A DNA stretch of 64,000 nt from Epilithonimonas zeae (GCF_023278365.1 NZ_CP075338.1:3286001-3350000), one strand, 5' to 3'; counted from the stretch's first letter, positions 15,687 through 24,587 are shown. Numbers and translations are program-made. Notes: generated by a model from the letters alone, not told the origin.

Positions 15687-18341
15687 TCAGTTTTTCTTGC
15701 CTCCGAACTTATTTAGATTCATCATCAGCGATAGCATAAAATAACGTTTCAGGACAAGTTCTTCTCTGTCTTCGATGTAATTGTCGCCGATGTTTCTGAT
15801 GGCATTTTGACGTTGATTCAGAACATCATTGATGTTGAATCGCAGTGTCATTTGTTTTTTGTAGAATTTGTAATTCACACTGGCATTCCAGAAATAGGAA
15901 GTCCTGTTGAAACCTGCGGAAATGTTATTATTCTTGGTCACATTGATATCGTTGCTGAAATAAAGATTGGATTTCAAAAAGTAATTCACCATTCCGATAG
16001 TGTAATTCTGTTGAGCCGCCCGCGTTTTATCAACCCGATAATTGGTGTAATTGGAGAAATTATAATTAAGATTGGCAGAGCCGGTCAGGTCCAGAATATC
16101 TCTCAGGTTGAGCCTAACAGTCATCTTCGGTGCAATATTGTAAATCGTGTTGGTGTATTGGACACCATCCACAAAACCTTTTCTGTGGGTGTAGCTTGTC
16201 AGAAATGATGGCGAAATTCGGAATTCATTTTTATCCCATTTGTAGGTTTTTGAAAAACGGCCATCCCAACTCAGGGTTTTGTTTCCGCTAATGTTGGCAA
16301 AAGTTCTGAACTGCCTTCCCGTATCATCATAATAAGAAAAATCGGAAACGTTATTATCCGTATAACTAAATTTCAGCGAAGTTGAGTAAGTCATGTGCTT
16401 GGGAAGATTCCTATTCACAAAATAAATGGAGCTCGTATTTTTCCAGGTGCTTTTCAAATCAGGATTCCCCTGTGTGGTAAGCAACGGATTGGAAAGGTCT
16501 ATATAAGGATTGAGCGCCGTCATCTGAGGTGCTGTGAAATCGCTTTGGTTGGATAGTTCCAAGGATTTGCTACTGGAAAATTTGTAAACGAATCTTGTGT
16601 TATAATTCGGGAAAATGAAGTTTTTTCTAAAATCGATATTGTCATTGTTGAAGAAAGAATGAAAATCGTTGTTGTTGATTTCCAGATTAGCATTGAAGAA
16701 AAACCGGAATTTAGTTTTGTTCAAGTCATAACCAGCCACGGCATAAAGCGAGTTGATATCCTGATCGATTGTATTGGATAGTAAAGAATTGTATGTGGAA
16801 AATTCTCCTGTTGCTGTATCAAAATCGTGAACTTTTCTATCATTTCTGAGAGACAGAGATTTGTAAGTAATTTCTGTGGAAACGATGGCCGAGTCGGAAA
16901 CTGGTTCATCGTATCTTGCATTGAAGCTAAAATCTGTGTTTTGATTTTTAGAAACTGAGCGCTGATTTCGGTAATCATTTTCTTCGGTAGACTGATGAAA
17001 AATGGTCGTTGTCAGATTATAATCGGTGCCGCTGTTATCCATCACATTGCTGCTGACAGACGCAGAAAACGTTCGTCTTTCTTTCTGAAATTTTCTTGTA
17101 ATTCCTAATGATTGTGAGAAACCATTATTGACAGATTTTTGTTTGACAGAACCCGAACTGGAGTTAAGTAGAACATCATCCCGCAAGGTCACAGACTGAT
17201 TATCAGAAGTGCTTTCGGTGGTATTGTTATTAAAATTGGAATTGAAAATAATGTTTGTGAACTTATCCAATTTCAAAATTGAATTGGTGCTGAATCCCAA
17301 TCTTCGCAAATCTCTGTCGCCAGTACGTTCCGTATTTCTATCTAATTTGTAGTCGGGCAGAAAGGTGGTTCGGGCAGATTTGGAGTAAGTTTCGGAGTTT
17401 CGTTCATAATAATTGGCATTCAATCTTTCCAAATCGAAGTTGTCAAACTTGTTAGAATAGGTCGCATTCACAATTGTTGTACTGAAAATTCCGGCTCCGG
17501 AACCCGTTTTTCCTGATAATCCGGCATTAATATTATTGGAGCCAGCCGCTAAAGAAAGACGTGAATCCTGTTTTATTTTTGTAAAAAAAATGGCGCCGTC
17601 ATAACGTTCATCCGAACCATAACCTAACCTTATGTTGCTTGTAACTCCGACTTTATTTTTAGGATCCATTTCAAAATTCACTGTGAGGCTGTCCGTGATT
17701 GGCGCTCTTCCCGTCAGTTCTTCTTCCTTGGTTTTAGAAGTGGTAACCTGTATTTTTTTGATGATGCTGGCAGGAATTGTTTCCAGTTCCGTTTTTCCGT
17801 CTTTATCAAATAACGGTTTCCCATTGATGTGGATTTTGCTTACTGATTTTCCGTTAACCGTAATTTTTCCATCCGCATCGATTTCAGCACCTGGAATTTC
17901 TTTTAGCAAGTCGTCTATCTTGGAGTCAGGTTTTACTTTCAGGTAAGAAGCGTTGTACTCAACAGTATCTTTTTTAATTTTTACAGGCGAAACCGTGATT
18001 TTGACTTCCTCAATATTGGTTACAAGTTCTTTGCTGAGTTTTATTGCTCCTAGATTTTCATTTTGATGAATGGACTCGAATTTTCGAGAGAATGTTTTGA
18101 GTTTATCTCCGGAAATCTGTAGAAATGAAGCTTCGTTTTGTGGGGGAACTTTGATGCTGAAGTTTCCGCTTTTACTTGTTCCAATGTAATTGATAATCGC
18201 CGAATCCTTTTGTTTCATCAAAGAAACGGTGATATTTTCCAACGGATTATTATTTTCATCCGTCACTTTTCCTGTTACGTTGTAGGTCTGCGCATTCAGT
18301 TTCAGAAAAGTGAATATGAAAATAAGCCAGAATTTTTTCAT
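15687..18341 (-). CDS. Outer membrane beta-barrel family protein (TonB receptor-like)
   Basis: An 884-residue outer-membrane protein. Signal peptide 1-18 (ending LNAQ), carboxypeptidase-regulatory-like domain (about 19-100, TGKVTDENNNPLENITV), a plug-like region (about 130-205, LLKEIPGAEIDADGKITVNG, then INGKPLF), and a large barrel. It belongs to the outer membrane protein beta-barrel family related to, but distinct from, classical TonB receptors. The ATG at 18341 is used; the preceding TTG is less likely. It is a single gene, and no SusD-like or lipoprotein partner is adjacent. Ligand unknown; peptides or siderophore-like compounds are possible but not supported by anything here. Confidence 0.88.
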   Translation of the reverse strand: MKKFWLIFIFTFLKLNAQTYNVTGKVTDENNNPLENITVSLMKQKDSAIINYIGTSKSGNFSIKVPPQNEASFLQISGDKLKTFSRKFESIHQNENLGAIKLSKELVTNIEEVKITVSPVKIKKDTVEYNASYLKVKPDSKIDDLLKEIPGAEIDADGKITVNGKSVSKIHINGKPLFDKDGKTELETIPASIIKKIQVTTSKTKEEELTGRAPITDSLTVNFEMDPKNKVGVTSNIRLGYGSDERYDGAIFFTKIKQDSRLSLAAGSNNINAGLSGKTGSGAGIFSTTIVNATYSNKFDNFDLERLNANYYERNSETYSKSARTTFLPDYKLDRNTERTGDRDLRRLGFSTNSILKLDKFTNIIFNSNFNNNTTESTSDNQSVTLRDDVLLNSSSGSVKQKSVNNGFSQSLGITRKFQKERRTFSASVSSNVMDNSGTDYNLTTTIFHQSTEENDYRNQRSVSKNQNTDFSFNARYDEPVSDSAIVSTEITYKSLSLRNDRKVHDFDTATGEFSTYNSLLSNTIDQDINSLYAVAGYDLNKTKFRFFFNANLEINNNDFHSFFNNDNIDFRKNFIFPNYNTRFVYKFSSSKSLELSNQSDFTAPQMTALNPYIDLSNPLLTTQGNPDLKSTWKNTSSIYFVNRNLPKHMTYSTSLKFSYTDNNVSDFSYYDDTGRQFRTFANISGNKTLSWDGRFSKTYKWDKNEFRISPSFLTSYTHRKGFVDGVQYTNTIYNIAPKMTVRLNLRDILDLTGSANLNYNFSNYTNYRVDKTRAAQQNYTIGMVNYFLKSNLYFSNDINVTKNNNISAGFNRTSYFWNASVNYKFYKKQMTLRFNINDVLNQRQNAIRNIGDNYIEDREELVLKRYFMLSLMMNLNKFGGKKN

Positions 18342-18375
18342 CAAATGTTAATAGTTTTCGGCATCAAAAATAGAA

Positions 18376-18402
18376 AAAACCCCTGAAAAATCAGAGGTTT
18401 TA
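18376..18402 (-). terminator. Terminator after the BON-SH3 gene
   Basis: AAAACCCCTGA / TCAGAGGTTTT with a 4-nt loop; T-run on the minus strand. It is placed between the BON-SH3 gene and the start of the outer-membrane barrel gene. Confidence 0.7.
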
Positions 18403-18422
18403 ATTTTTATTAAGTTTTGAAA

Positions 18423-18839
18423 TTAAGCTTTCAAATATCTTGCATAAGCATAACCTTCCTCACCGTCAGCAGTTTTGATTTTCCACCAGTCGTCTGAAGA
18501 CTGCTCAACCAAAGTTACTGTTTCACCTTTAGCAGCTTTTCCAACAATAGAAGCTTCTGTAGAAGGTTCTTGTCTGATGTTAAGATTAGACTCATCTGTT
18601 GCAACAGTTAAAGAAGCACCAGCTGCCAATCCGGAAACTTGCACATCGATATTAATATCTGTTGCTGTATAAGAAGAATCAATGGCGCCCAAAGCATTCC
18701 AAACTGTATCTTTTGCTGCGCTGCTAGACGCTTTTCCTGTGATATATAGAACACCGTCTTGCTCCTGCACAGAAAGGTCGGATAGTCCTGCAGACTGAGC
18801 TGCTGAAACTACACTTGCATATTTGTCTTGTAAACTCAT
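18423..18839 (-). CDS. BON-like plus SH3b domain protein
   Basis: A 138-residue protein without a visible signal peptide. Residues 1-70 have a BON-like pattern (VVSAAQSAGLSDLSVQEQDGVLYITGKA, split here: VVSAAQSAGLSDLSV then QEQDGVLYITGKA). Residues about 80-138 form a bacterial SH3b domain (NIRQEPSTEASIVGKAAKGE, then WWKI and GYAYARYL), a fold that often binds cell-wall peptides. It lies 6 nt after a BON lipoprotein gene on the same strand. The lack of an export signal is odd for a cell-wall binding fold; LysM/BON proteins without a signal do exist. The role is inferred as envelope stress-related only. Confidence 0.8.
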   Translation of the reverse strand: MSLQDKYASVVSAAQSAGLSDLSVQEQDGVLYITGKASSSAAKDTVWNALGAIDSSYTATDINIDVQVSGLAAGASLTVATDESNLNIRQEPSTEASIVGKAAKGETVTLVEQSSDDWWKIKTADGEEGYAYARYLKA

Positions 18840-18845
18840 TTGTGA

Positions 18846-19325
18846 TTATTTTACAGTGATTTTGTTATCGTATTTACCAATTTTAAGAGCATCTACAGAC
18901 TCTTTCACTTTTCTTGCGTTAGCAGAAGTTGTAGAACCTGTCAACGTCAATGTTCCCGCAACATCTTCAGCTTTTACGCCTGGGATATCTTTCAATGCAG
19001 TATTTACTTTAGCTAGAACAGCAGCGTCAACCATATTCACTTCCACAGGAGCAGCCATTGGCGCTACAGTTGCCATATCGTGAACATCTTTCACACCCTC
19101 TACTTTTTTAAGAGCTGCAATAGCTGCTTGTTTGTCAGCTTCTGTTGCGAAAACTCCGCTCAAATGCGCTTGTCCTTCCTTCACTTCCACAGAAGTTCCA
19201 GGATAAGCAGTGATTGCTGTAGTTGCGTTGGTTGTTAATTCTGCATCAGAAACTTTCTTTTTGCAGGAAACGGCTGTCATCGATACCATCAAGGCAAGAG
19301 CAGCGATTTTGAATGTTTTTTTCAT
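18846..19325 (-). CDS. BON domain lipoprotein
   Basis: A 159-residue lipoprotein; the signal peptide ends at TAVSC, with the lipid-bearing Cys at residue 21, followed by KKK. Two BON-type repeats are visible: residues about 30-90 (AITAYPGTSVEVKEGQAHLS, then VEGVKDVHDM) and about 100-159 (LKDIPGVKAEDVAGTLTLTG). BON domains bind phospholipid surfaces and are found in osmotic-stress proteins such as OsmY. It is the first gene of the pair with the BON-SH3 protein. Localisation to the periplasmic side of a membrane is likely. Confidence 0.85.
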   Translation of the reverse strand: MKKTFKIAALALMVSMTAVSCKKKVSDAELTTNATTAITAYPGTSVEVKEGQAHLSGVFATEADKQAAIAALKKVEGVKDVHDMATVAPMAAPVEVNMVDAAVLAKVNTALKDIPGVKAEDVAGTLTLTGSTTSANARKVKESVDALKIGKYDNKITVK

Positions 19326-19495
19326 AGGATAAAATTAATTAAGTTGTGTTTTTTAAAGAGTAAAATTGATGCCAAAAGATTTTGTTGACTTTTTCTTGAT
19401 ATTCAGATTTTAAACTTTCACTTATTGTAAAGTTAATTTTTTTTTTGATACAGCACTGAACTTTAAATAAATTTAACAGACATTATTATAATGTA

Positions 19496-20671
19496 TTATT
19501 TAATCCTCAAAAACTCCTTCGCCAATTCTATCATTTTTGGGTCGCCGGTATATTTTCCTTTTTCGTCAGATAGTTTCACAGTCGGAATCCATTCATTATT
19601 AATTCCTTTTACACTGATGAGTTTCATTACGATGTTCATTGGTTTAAGTCCAACATCATTAGTAAGATTGGTTCCGATTCCAAAAGAGATTCCGATTTTA
19701 CCTCTGCAGTAATTGGTGATTTCTTCAACTTTTTCAAGATTCAGTCCGTCAGAAAAAATAATGTATTTGAATAATGGATTGATGCCGTGCTTTTGATAAT
19801 GCGCAATGGTTTTATCAGCAAATTCAAACGGGTCGCCGCTGTCGTGACGTACGCCGTCAAACAACTTTGCAAACTTTTTATCAAACTGCTGGAAGAAAAC
19901 ATCCGTGGTGTATGTGTCGGAAAGTGCAACTCCCAAATCGCCACGGTAAACATTAACCCAATTTTCCAAAGCAATAGAATTGGCCGTTTTGAAACCAAAT
20001 TCTGCGGCGTGAAACATAAACCATTCGTGGGCATGTGTACCAATTGGTTTTACGTTGTAAAGCATAGCCAGATGAACATTGGAAGTTCCTGTAAAAGTCG
20101 ATTTTTTATCCTGAATCAAGGCATCCATCACCAATCTGTGAACTTTGTAAGAATGTCTTCTTCGTGTTCCAAATTCAGCAAAAGGAACGCCCAATTCTGT
20201 CAAATGAACCGCTTTTTCTACAGTTTTATTAATGACCTCTTCGTTGGTTTGTCGCTCCATATGATTCATCTCATAATGAAGTTCGCTGATGAGCGCCAGA
20301 AGCGGAACTTCCCAAAGAATGGTTCTGTACCAGAGACCTTCCACCGAAACTTTTAGTTCGTTGCCATTTTGTTCAATCTTCACTTCAGAAGGGTCGTAAT
20401 GAAAACCTTCCAAGAAATCGAGGTAGGGTAGAGCAAGATATGGACAAGTGGCTTTCAGATATTTTTTTTCGTCTTTGGTCAGCTTCAGTTCTGCCATTGC
20501 GTTGACAGACTTTCTAAGTTCTTCTGCAAAACCTTCCGGAAACTGATGTTTTCCACGGTTGATGAATTCGTATTTTACAATCTCGTTTGTGAATAATTTC
20601 ACTACTGCATTTTGCATTGTAATCTTGTAGAAATCGTTATCCAGAATAGAGTTTAGTCTTACCTCGCGCAT
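19496..20671 (-). CDS. pncB: Nicotinate phosphoribosyltransferase
   Basis: Makes nicotinate mononucleotide from nicotinate and PRPP in NAD salvage. The protein has 391 residues, normal for PncB. Recognised segments: NDFYKITMQNAV at the N-terminus (about 11-22), FGTRRRHSYK (about 165-175), GTSNVHLA, and the phosphoribosyl-binding end with FSDGLNLEKV and GISFGIGTNLTND. The gene is monocistronic; TAGATTTG at 20688-20695 on the minus strand is a candidate promoter box. The 5' spacer to the right holds palindrome E2. Confidence 0.95.
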   Translation of the reverse strand: MREVRLNSILDNDFYKITMQNAVVKLFTNEIVKYEFINRGKHQFPEGFAEELRKSVNAMAELKLTKDEKKYLKATCPYLALPYLDFLEGFHYDPSEVKIEQNGNELKVSVEGLWYRTILWEVPLLALISELHYEMNHMERQTNEEVINKTVEKAVHLTELGVPFAEFGTRRRHSYKVHRLVMDALIQDKKSTFTGTSNVHLAMLYNVKPIGTHAHEWFMFHAAEFGFKTANSIALENWVNVYRGDLGVALSDTYTTDVFFQQFDKKFAKLFDGVRHDSGDPFEFADKTIAHYQKHGINPLFKYIIFSDGLNLEKVEEITNYCRGKIGISFGIGTNLTNDVGLKPMNIVMKLISVKGINNEWIPTVKLSDEKGKYTGDPKMIELAKEFLRIK

Positions 20672-20739
20672 AAAAAAATCATTTAAACAAATCTAAGGAA
20701 TTTTGTTGAGGAGATTTTAGAATCTTGCGGAATTTATCA

Positions 20740-20880
20740 TAATGGCACAAAGATTTTCTTTTTGATTTATAGTATGTTTTTGAGGCACAAAGTTAACTTC
20801 GTCAATATGAAAATCTTTGATTTCTATCGTGCCTTAAAAACAGTAAGAGGAAAATATTTTCATAGTGCTTTTGTGTTAGA
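20740..20880. repeat. Long imperfect palindrome E2
   Basis: TTTTTGAGGCACAAAG (20778-20793) is nearly the reverse complement of the GTGCCTTAAAAA at 20829-20840, and outer segments GGCACAAAG (20744) and CTTTTGTGTT (20868) also pair in part. It is in the 289-nt divergent spacer between pncB and the next gene; no gene is seen in that spacer. Confidence 0.5.
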
Positions 20881-20937
20881 CTTCATGGATTAAATTAAAG
20901 CAAAACTTTCCAAAAGTAATTTTCAAATTACAATCCT

Positions 20938-20945
20938 TACTTTTG
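20938..20945 (+). promoter_or_regulatory. Candidate -7 box TACTTTTG
   Basis: It matches TAnnTTTG and ends 15 nt before the ATG of the small membrane protein. No clear TTG is found at the proper distance upstream. Confidence 0.45.
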
Positions 20946-20960
20946 TAAAAATTATTTAGA

Positions 20961-21293
20961 ATGATAAAAGCGCTGATATATTTTGTAGTTGGAACCTTGA
21001 TTAGTTTTTTCTTGAGACGTTTTACAGGAGAACCTGCAGAATTTTTGGTAGAACTATATGTGGCTTCTGCTTTCGGAATTGGTTGGGGATTAGCTTATTT
21101 TGTAGACCATCCGGAGTGGCCGCTTCCAAAGAAAATGGGAATCTCCTTTATTGGGATTATTGTTCTTGTAGCTATTGGCTTAATATTTTTCAATTTCGAA
21201 ACTGCTTTGCCGTCCATTATCAAGTTTTCTACGGTCTTTGTAGCTTATTATATGATAGCGAGTTTCCGGGAAAGTAAATCGTTGAGGTATTAA
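20961..21293 (+). CDS. Small multi-pass membrane protein, unknown function
   Basis: A 110-residue protein with three or four hydrophobic segments: MIKALIYFVVGTLISFFL (1-18), VASAFGIGWGLAYFV (about 34-48), MGISFIGIIVLVAIGLIFF (about 60-78) and IIKFSTVFVAYYMIA (about 86-100). Both termini are charged. I do not recognise a family name, though proteins of this shape are widespread in Flavobacteriia. It has its own -7 box. It converges on the DUF3667 gene with repeat R2 and a terminator in between. Confidence 0.75.
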   Translation: MIKALIYFVVGTLISFFLRRFTGEPAEFLVELYVASAFGIGWGLAYFVDHPEWPLPKKMGISFIGIIVLVAIGLIFFNFETALPSIIKFSTVFVAYYMIASFRESKSLRY

Positions 21294-21299
21294 ATATAT

Positions 21300-21383
21300 T
21301 TTGGGCAGCTTATCCGCCTTCCGCTCCTAATCTTTTTGTTCCGCTGCGCTACACAAAAAGGATTTCCGCTCAAGTCGGGCTGC
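21300..21383 (+). repeat. Dispersed repeat R2 (arm type A)
   Basis: Left arm TTTGGGCAGCTTATCCGCC then TTCCGCTCC; centre ATCTTTTTGT ... ACAAAAAGGAT; right arm TTTCCGCTCAAGTCGGGC then TGC. Left GCAGC (21305-21309) pairs with right GCTGC (21379-21383). This is the most regular copy. It begins 7 nt after the stop codon of the small membrane protein. Confidence 0.8.
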
Positions 21384-21403
21384 AGCAATTCAATGTACAA
21401 AAC

Positions 21404-21432
21404 AAAACCTTTCAAAGCTTGAAAGGTTTTTC
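21404..21432. terminator. Bidirectional terminator
   Basis: Perfect 12-bp arms AAAACCTTTCAA / TTGAAAGGTTTT, loop AGC, between two convergent genes. Confidence 0.8.
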
Positions 21433-21460
21433 ATTTATATTAAATCTTAGTAAATCATAT

Positions 21461-22558
21461 TTAATGAATCATCAGGAAGCTGACTACGCCTAAACCCATC
21501 ACCAGAAACATAAAAGCAAAGAAATTAAACATAAACAAAATGCTTCCAATCATAAAACTGATAATACCGTGCGTATGATAAACCTTATAATGGGCTATAA
21601 AAAAATAAATGATACTGTAGAAGAATAGAACATTCATCAGCAGATATATAAAGATATTGATTGAATTATTTAAAACATCGGTTAACTTATATAGTGTTGA
21701 GAACAGTAAAATTGTCAGTAGCAGGAAGCAGAAATAATGCAGTGTAAAAATGCCGTGGTCAAAATACCACCATTTTTTCTTGTTGTGGAAAATCCATAGG
21801 AAAAATGCAAAAATCGGAAGATAAATGAATAAGGCTTTTGGCAAATTATGAAAAGATACCTCGCCCAGTTTTTTTAGGATTTCTCCTTTTGTAATACCTT
21901 TTTCCTTTAACTCGAAAAATTTGTGAGCAACAGGAACATTAATGAAATCGAAGAATGATGGGTTTTTTGCTTTTGCAGAGTCAAATGATTTTCTGGTTGT
22001 ATAACCATTATATTCAAACTTATCATCCAGTTTCTTACTCATATCAAAGCTGTCTTCGATATCACTTAATTTTGCAGAATCTTTTAGTAAAGTATTAACT
22101 TTACTAATTGTGACAGAATCCGTTCCCTTCATTTTTTCTTGCGCTCTGATGCTGTCAAGCTGTTTCGAAGTTTCTGCAAGTCTGTTCAGTGAGATTATCT
22201 TTTCTTTTCCAGAGTCCTTTTTTCCTTCAAAATTAATGTCGAAAGGCGGGAAAACAGCAAATAGGAAAAATGTTATGAAACTGATGAAAATGTAAAGTTT
22301 AACCGGCGGAACAAATTTTTGTCTTTTACCTTCCAGATAAGTATTGGTCAATTTACCGGGTTTGAAAAGCAGATTTTTAAGAGTTCCCCAAAATTGTCCG
22401 TCGTAATGTGTAAAATCCTCTACAAAGTGAGTGAAAAGATAATAGAAAGGCTGCCTTGTCTCTATGTTCTGCTGTCCGCAATGGGGACAATAATGTTCCT
22501 CAACAATATGTCCGCAGTTTAAGCAGTCTTTTTCTTCTCTCAGTTTTCCGTGGCTCAT
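21461..22558 (-). CDS. DUF3667 membrane protein with zinc ribbon
   Basis: A 365-residue protein from ATG at 22558 (a TTG 18 nt upstream is ignored). The N-terminal zinc ribbon has two CxxC pairs, CLNCGH and CPHCGQ (about 12-30). A short amphipathic part with FTHYDGQFWGTLKNLLFKPG is typical of DUF3667. One membrane helix (about 85-103) is followed by a soluble, Lys/Ser/Asp-rich segment and about four membrane helices in the C-terminal half. The family's role is unknown. The gene is monocistronic, with a shared terminator downstream. Confidence 0.85.
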   Translation of the reverse strand: MSHGKLREEKDCLNCGHIVEEHYCPHCGQQNIETRQPFYYLFTHFVEDFTHYDGQFWGTLKNLLFKPGKLTNTYLEGKRQKFVPPVKLYIFISFITFFLFAVFPPFDINFEGKKDSGKEKIISLNRLAETSKQLDSIRAQEKMKGTDSVTISKVNTLLKDSAKLSDIEDSFDMSKKLDDKFEYNGYTTRKSFDSAKAKNPSFFDFINVPVAHKFFELKEKGITKGEILKKLGEVSFHNLPKALFIYLPIFAFFLWIFHNKKKWWYFDHGIFTLHYFCFLLLTILLFSTLYKLTDVLNNSINIFIYLLMNVLFFYSIIYFFIAHYKVYHTHGIISFMIGSILFMFNFFAFMFLVMGLGVVSFLMIH

Positions 22559-22720
22559 TTTATAGAATTTTTTCAAAAATATAAAAAAGCAACATTATAT
22601 AATGAGTCCAGTATTAATTAATTTTTAAAATCAATGTCAGGATTTATTTCAATAACTCATTAATAATTAGAAATTTAAAATATTTCTTTGGGGAAAATTT
22701 TTCATCCGGGAAAATTTTGC

Positions 22721-22728
22721 TACCTTTG
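22721..22728 (+). promoter_or_regulatory. Candidate -7 box of the rplM-rpsI operon
   Basis: TACCTTTG, matching TAnnTTTG, 44 nt before the GTG start of rplM. A good TTG is not found at 17-19 nt upstream; the region there is T-rich. Confidence 0.5.
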
Positions 22729-22772
22729 CACACCCGTAAGGGAAAATTATGTTTAATCGTAAACGATAAATT

Positions 22773-23228
22773 GTGAATACATTAAGTTACAAAACAGTAT
22801 CGGCAAACAAGGCTACAGCAAATAAAGAATGGGTTGTTGTAGACGCTGCTGAGCAACCGTTGGGAAGACTAGCTTCTACAGTTGCAAAGATTTTGAGAGG
22901 TAAGCACAAAACGAATTACACGCCACACGTAGATTGTGGAGACAACGTAATCGTTTTGAACGCTGGGAAAGTTACACTTTCCGGAAACAAGTGGGCAGAC
23001 AAAACTTACATTTGGCACACTGGATATCCAGGTGGTCAGAAGTCTATGACTGCTGAGGAGCTTAAGAAAAAAGATGCTCTTAAAGTATTAGAAAAATCTG
23101 TAAAAGGGATGCTTCCTAAAAACAGATTAGGTTCGGCTTTATTCAAAAACCTTTATTTATATGAAGGAACAGAGCACAAACACGAAGCTCAACAGCCAAA
23201 AGTAATCAATGTTAACGAATTCAAATAA
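22773..23228 (+). CDS. rplM: 50S ribosomal protein L13
   Basis: L13 is an early-assembly protein of the large subunit. The protein has 151 residues and starts at GTG. Conserved segments: [16 protein letters not shown] (about 20-35), [21 protein letters not shown] and the C-terminal [10 protein letters not shown]. rpsI follows after 5 nt, the usual L13-S9 pair. A candidate promoter box lies at 22721. No binding site for autoregulation can be pointed out. Confidence 0.97.
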   Translation: MNTLSYKTVSANKATANKEWVVVDAAEQPLGRLASTVAKILRGKHKTNYTPHVDCGDNVIVLNAGKVTLSGNKWADKTYIWHTGYPGGQKSMTAEELKKKDALKVLEKSVKGMLPKNRLGSALFKNLYLYEGTEHKHEAQQPKVINVNEFK

Positions 23229-23233
23229 TTAAT

Positions 23234-23620
23234 ATGTCTACAGTACACAAAATCGGAAGAAGAAAAACTTCTGTTGCAAGAGTTTATGTGAAGCCAGGAA
23301 CTGGTAACATCACTATAAACGGTAAAGATGCTAAAACTTATTTCTGTACGGATGTTTTAGTTTATAAAGTGAATCAGCCATTTTTATTGACAGAAACTTT
23401 GGGTCAGTATGACTTAACTGTTAATGTTTTTGGAGGAGGTATTACTGGTCAGGCAGAAGCTATTAGACTAGGAGTTTCTAGAGCATTGTGTGAAATTAAT
23501 GAAGAATTCAGATTACTTCTTAAGCCACACGGATTGTTGACTAGAGATGCAAGAATGGTAGAGAGAAAGAAACCAGGTCAGAAAAAAGCGAGAAAGAGAT
23601 TCCAATTCTCAAAACGTTAA
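23234..23620 (+). CDS. rpsI: 30S ribosomal protein S9
   Basis: S9 of 128 residues; its basic tail reaches the P-site t[20 protein letters not shown] at the N-terminus, [19 protein letters not shown] in the middle and [11 protein letters not shown] at the end are all standard. It is 5 nt after rplM. The 185-nt gap to rpsB is longer than usual and contains its own structured leader. Confidence 0.97.
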   Translation: MSTVHKIGRRKTSVARVYVKPGTGNITINGKDAKTYFCTDVLVYKVNQPFLLTETLGQYDLTVNVFGGGITGQAEAIRLGVSRALCEINEEFRLLLKPHGLLTRDARMVERKKPGQKKARKRFQFSKR

Positions 23621-23639
23621 TTTTTCAGATTCAGGATAT

Positions 23640-23805
23640 CAGATACAAGATACAAGACTTTATGTTTTCTTCTTGGTTCTCGATTCTTGGCTCTATTATC
23701 TAAACAAAATATTGCCCGTTACGTTTAGCATCCAAACTTTACTCCCATCTAAAGTAAAGTTGATTGCAGAAAAGCGGAAAGTAAACTAACAAAAAACAAG
23801 AAAAC
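23640..23805 (+). promoter_or_regulatory. Structured rpsI-rpsB spacer
   Basis: It contains repeated ATACAAG units (23642-23658), a partly complementary CTTGGTTCTCGATTCTTGG stretch (23670-23690), then a hairpin with perfect 9-bp arms AACTTTACT (23735-23743) / AGTAAAGTT (23753-23761). The hairpin lies 45 nt before the rpsB ATG and may be part of an S2 autoregulatory leader; that is inference. Confidence 0.4.
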
Positions 23806-24567
23806 ATGGCAAAAGCAAATGTAAAAGACCTTTTAGAGGCTGGCGTACACTTCGGTCACATGACTCGTAAGTGGAATCCAAATATGGCTCCATACATTTT
23901 CATGGAGAAAAACGGTATTCACATCGTAGATTTACATAAAACAGCTGTTAAATTGGACGAGGCTTGTACAGCTTTGGAAAAATTAACTTCTGCAGGTAAA
24001 AAAGTTCTTTTCGTAGCTACTAAAAAGCAAGCGAAAGAAGTAGTAGCAAAACACGCTGCTGAACTTAATATGCCTTACATCACAGAAAGATGGCCAGGTG
24101 GTATGCTTACAAACTTTGTAACTATCAGAAAAGCAGTTAAGAAAATGAACTCTATCGATAAAATGAAGAAAGATGGTACTTTCGAAACTTTATCTAAAAA
24201 AGAAAGACTACAAGTTGATCGTCAAAGAGCAAATCTTGAGAAAAACTTAGGTTCTATTTCTGACATGGTTCGTCTTCCTTCAGCTATTTTCGTAGTTGAC
24301 ATTATGAGAGAGCACATCGCAGTAACAGAAGCTAAAAAATTGGGTATCCCAGTTTTCGGTATAGTAGATACTAACTCAGATCCTAGAAAAGTGGATTTTG
24401 TAATCCCAGGAAATGATGATGCTTCTAAATCTATCGATATGTTGTTGAGCGTTGTTTCAGCTTCTATCAAAGATGGTTTGTCTCAAAGAAAAGCAGATAA
24501 AGAAAAATCTAAAGAAGAAGGCGAAAAAGTTTCTGCAGAAGCAGATGCTGATTTCGATGCTGAATAA
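23806..24567 (+). CDS. rpsB: 30S ribosomal protein S2
   Basis: S2 of 253 residues. LLEAGVHFGHMTRKWNPNMAPYIF is the N-terminal hallmark (named here by its parts LLEAGVHFGH and WNPNMAPYIF); ERWPGGMLTNF and GIVDTNSDPRKVDFVIPGNDD are also there. The C-terminus is acidic (about 230-253), as is common in the phylum. A terminator follows at once, and tsf, which usually comes next, is absent: accA is the next gene, on the other strand. Confidence 0.97.
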   Translation: MAKANVKDLLEAGVHFGHMTRKWNPNMAPYIFMEKNGIHIVDLHKTAVKLDEACTALEKLTSAGKKVLFVATKKQAKEVVAKHAAELNMPYITERWPGGMLTNFVTIRKAVKKMNSIDKMKKDGTFETLSKKERLQVDRQRANLEKNLGSISDMVRLPSAIFVVDIMREHIAVTEAKKLGIPVFGIVDTNSDPRKVDFVIPGNDDASKSIDMLLSVVSASIKDGLSQRKADKEKSKEEGEKVSAEADADFDAE

Positions 24568-24587
24568 TTAGAATCTTTTCTAAAATA

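Noticed and set aside
15807-16208. 133-codon ORF on the plus strand
   Set aside because: It is antisense to the outer-membrane barrel gene, with composition explained by that gene.
19787-20356. 189-codon ORF on the plus strand
   Set aside because: Antisense to pncB, which is intact and conserved throughout.
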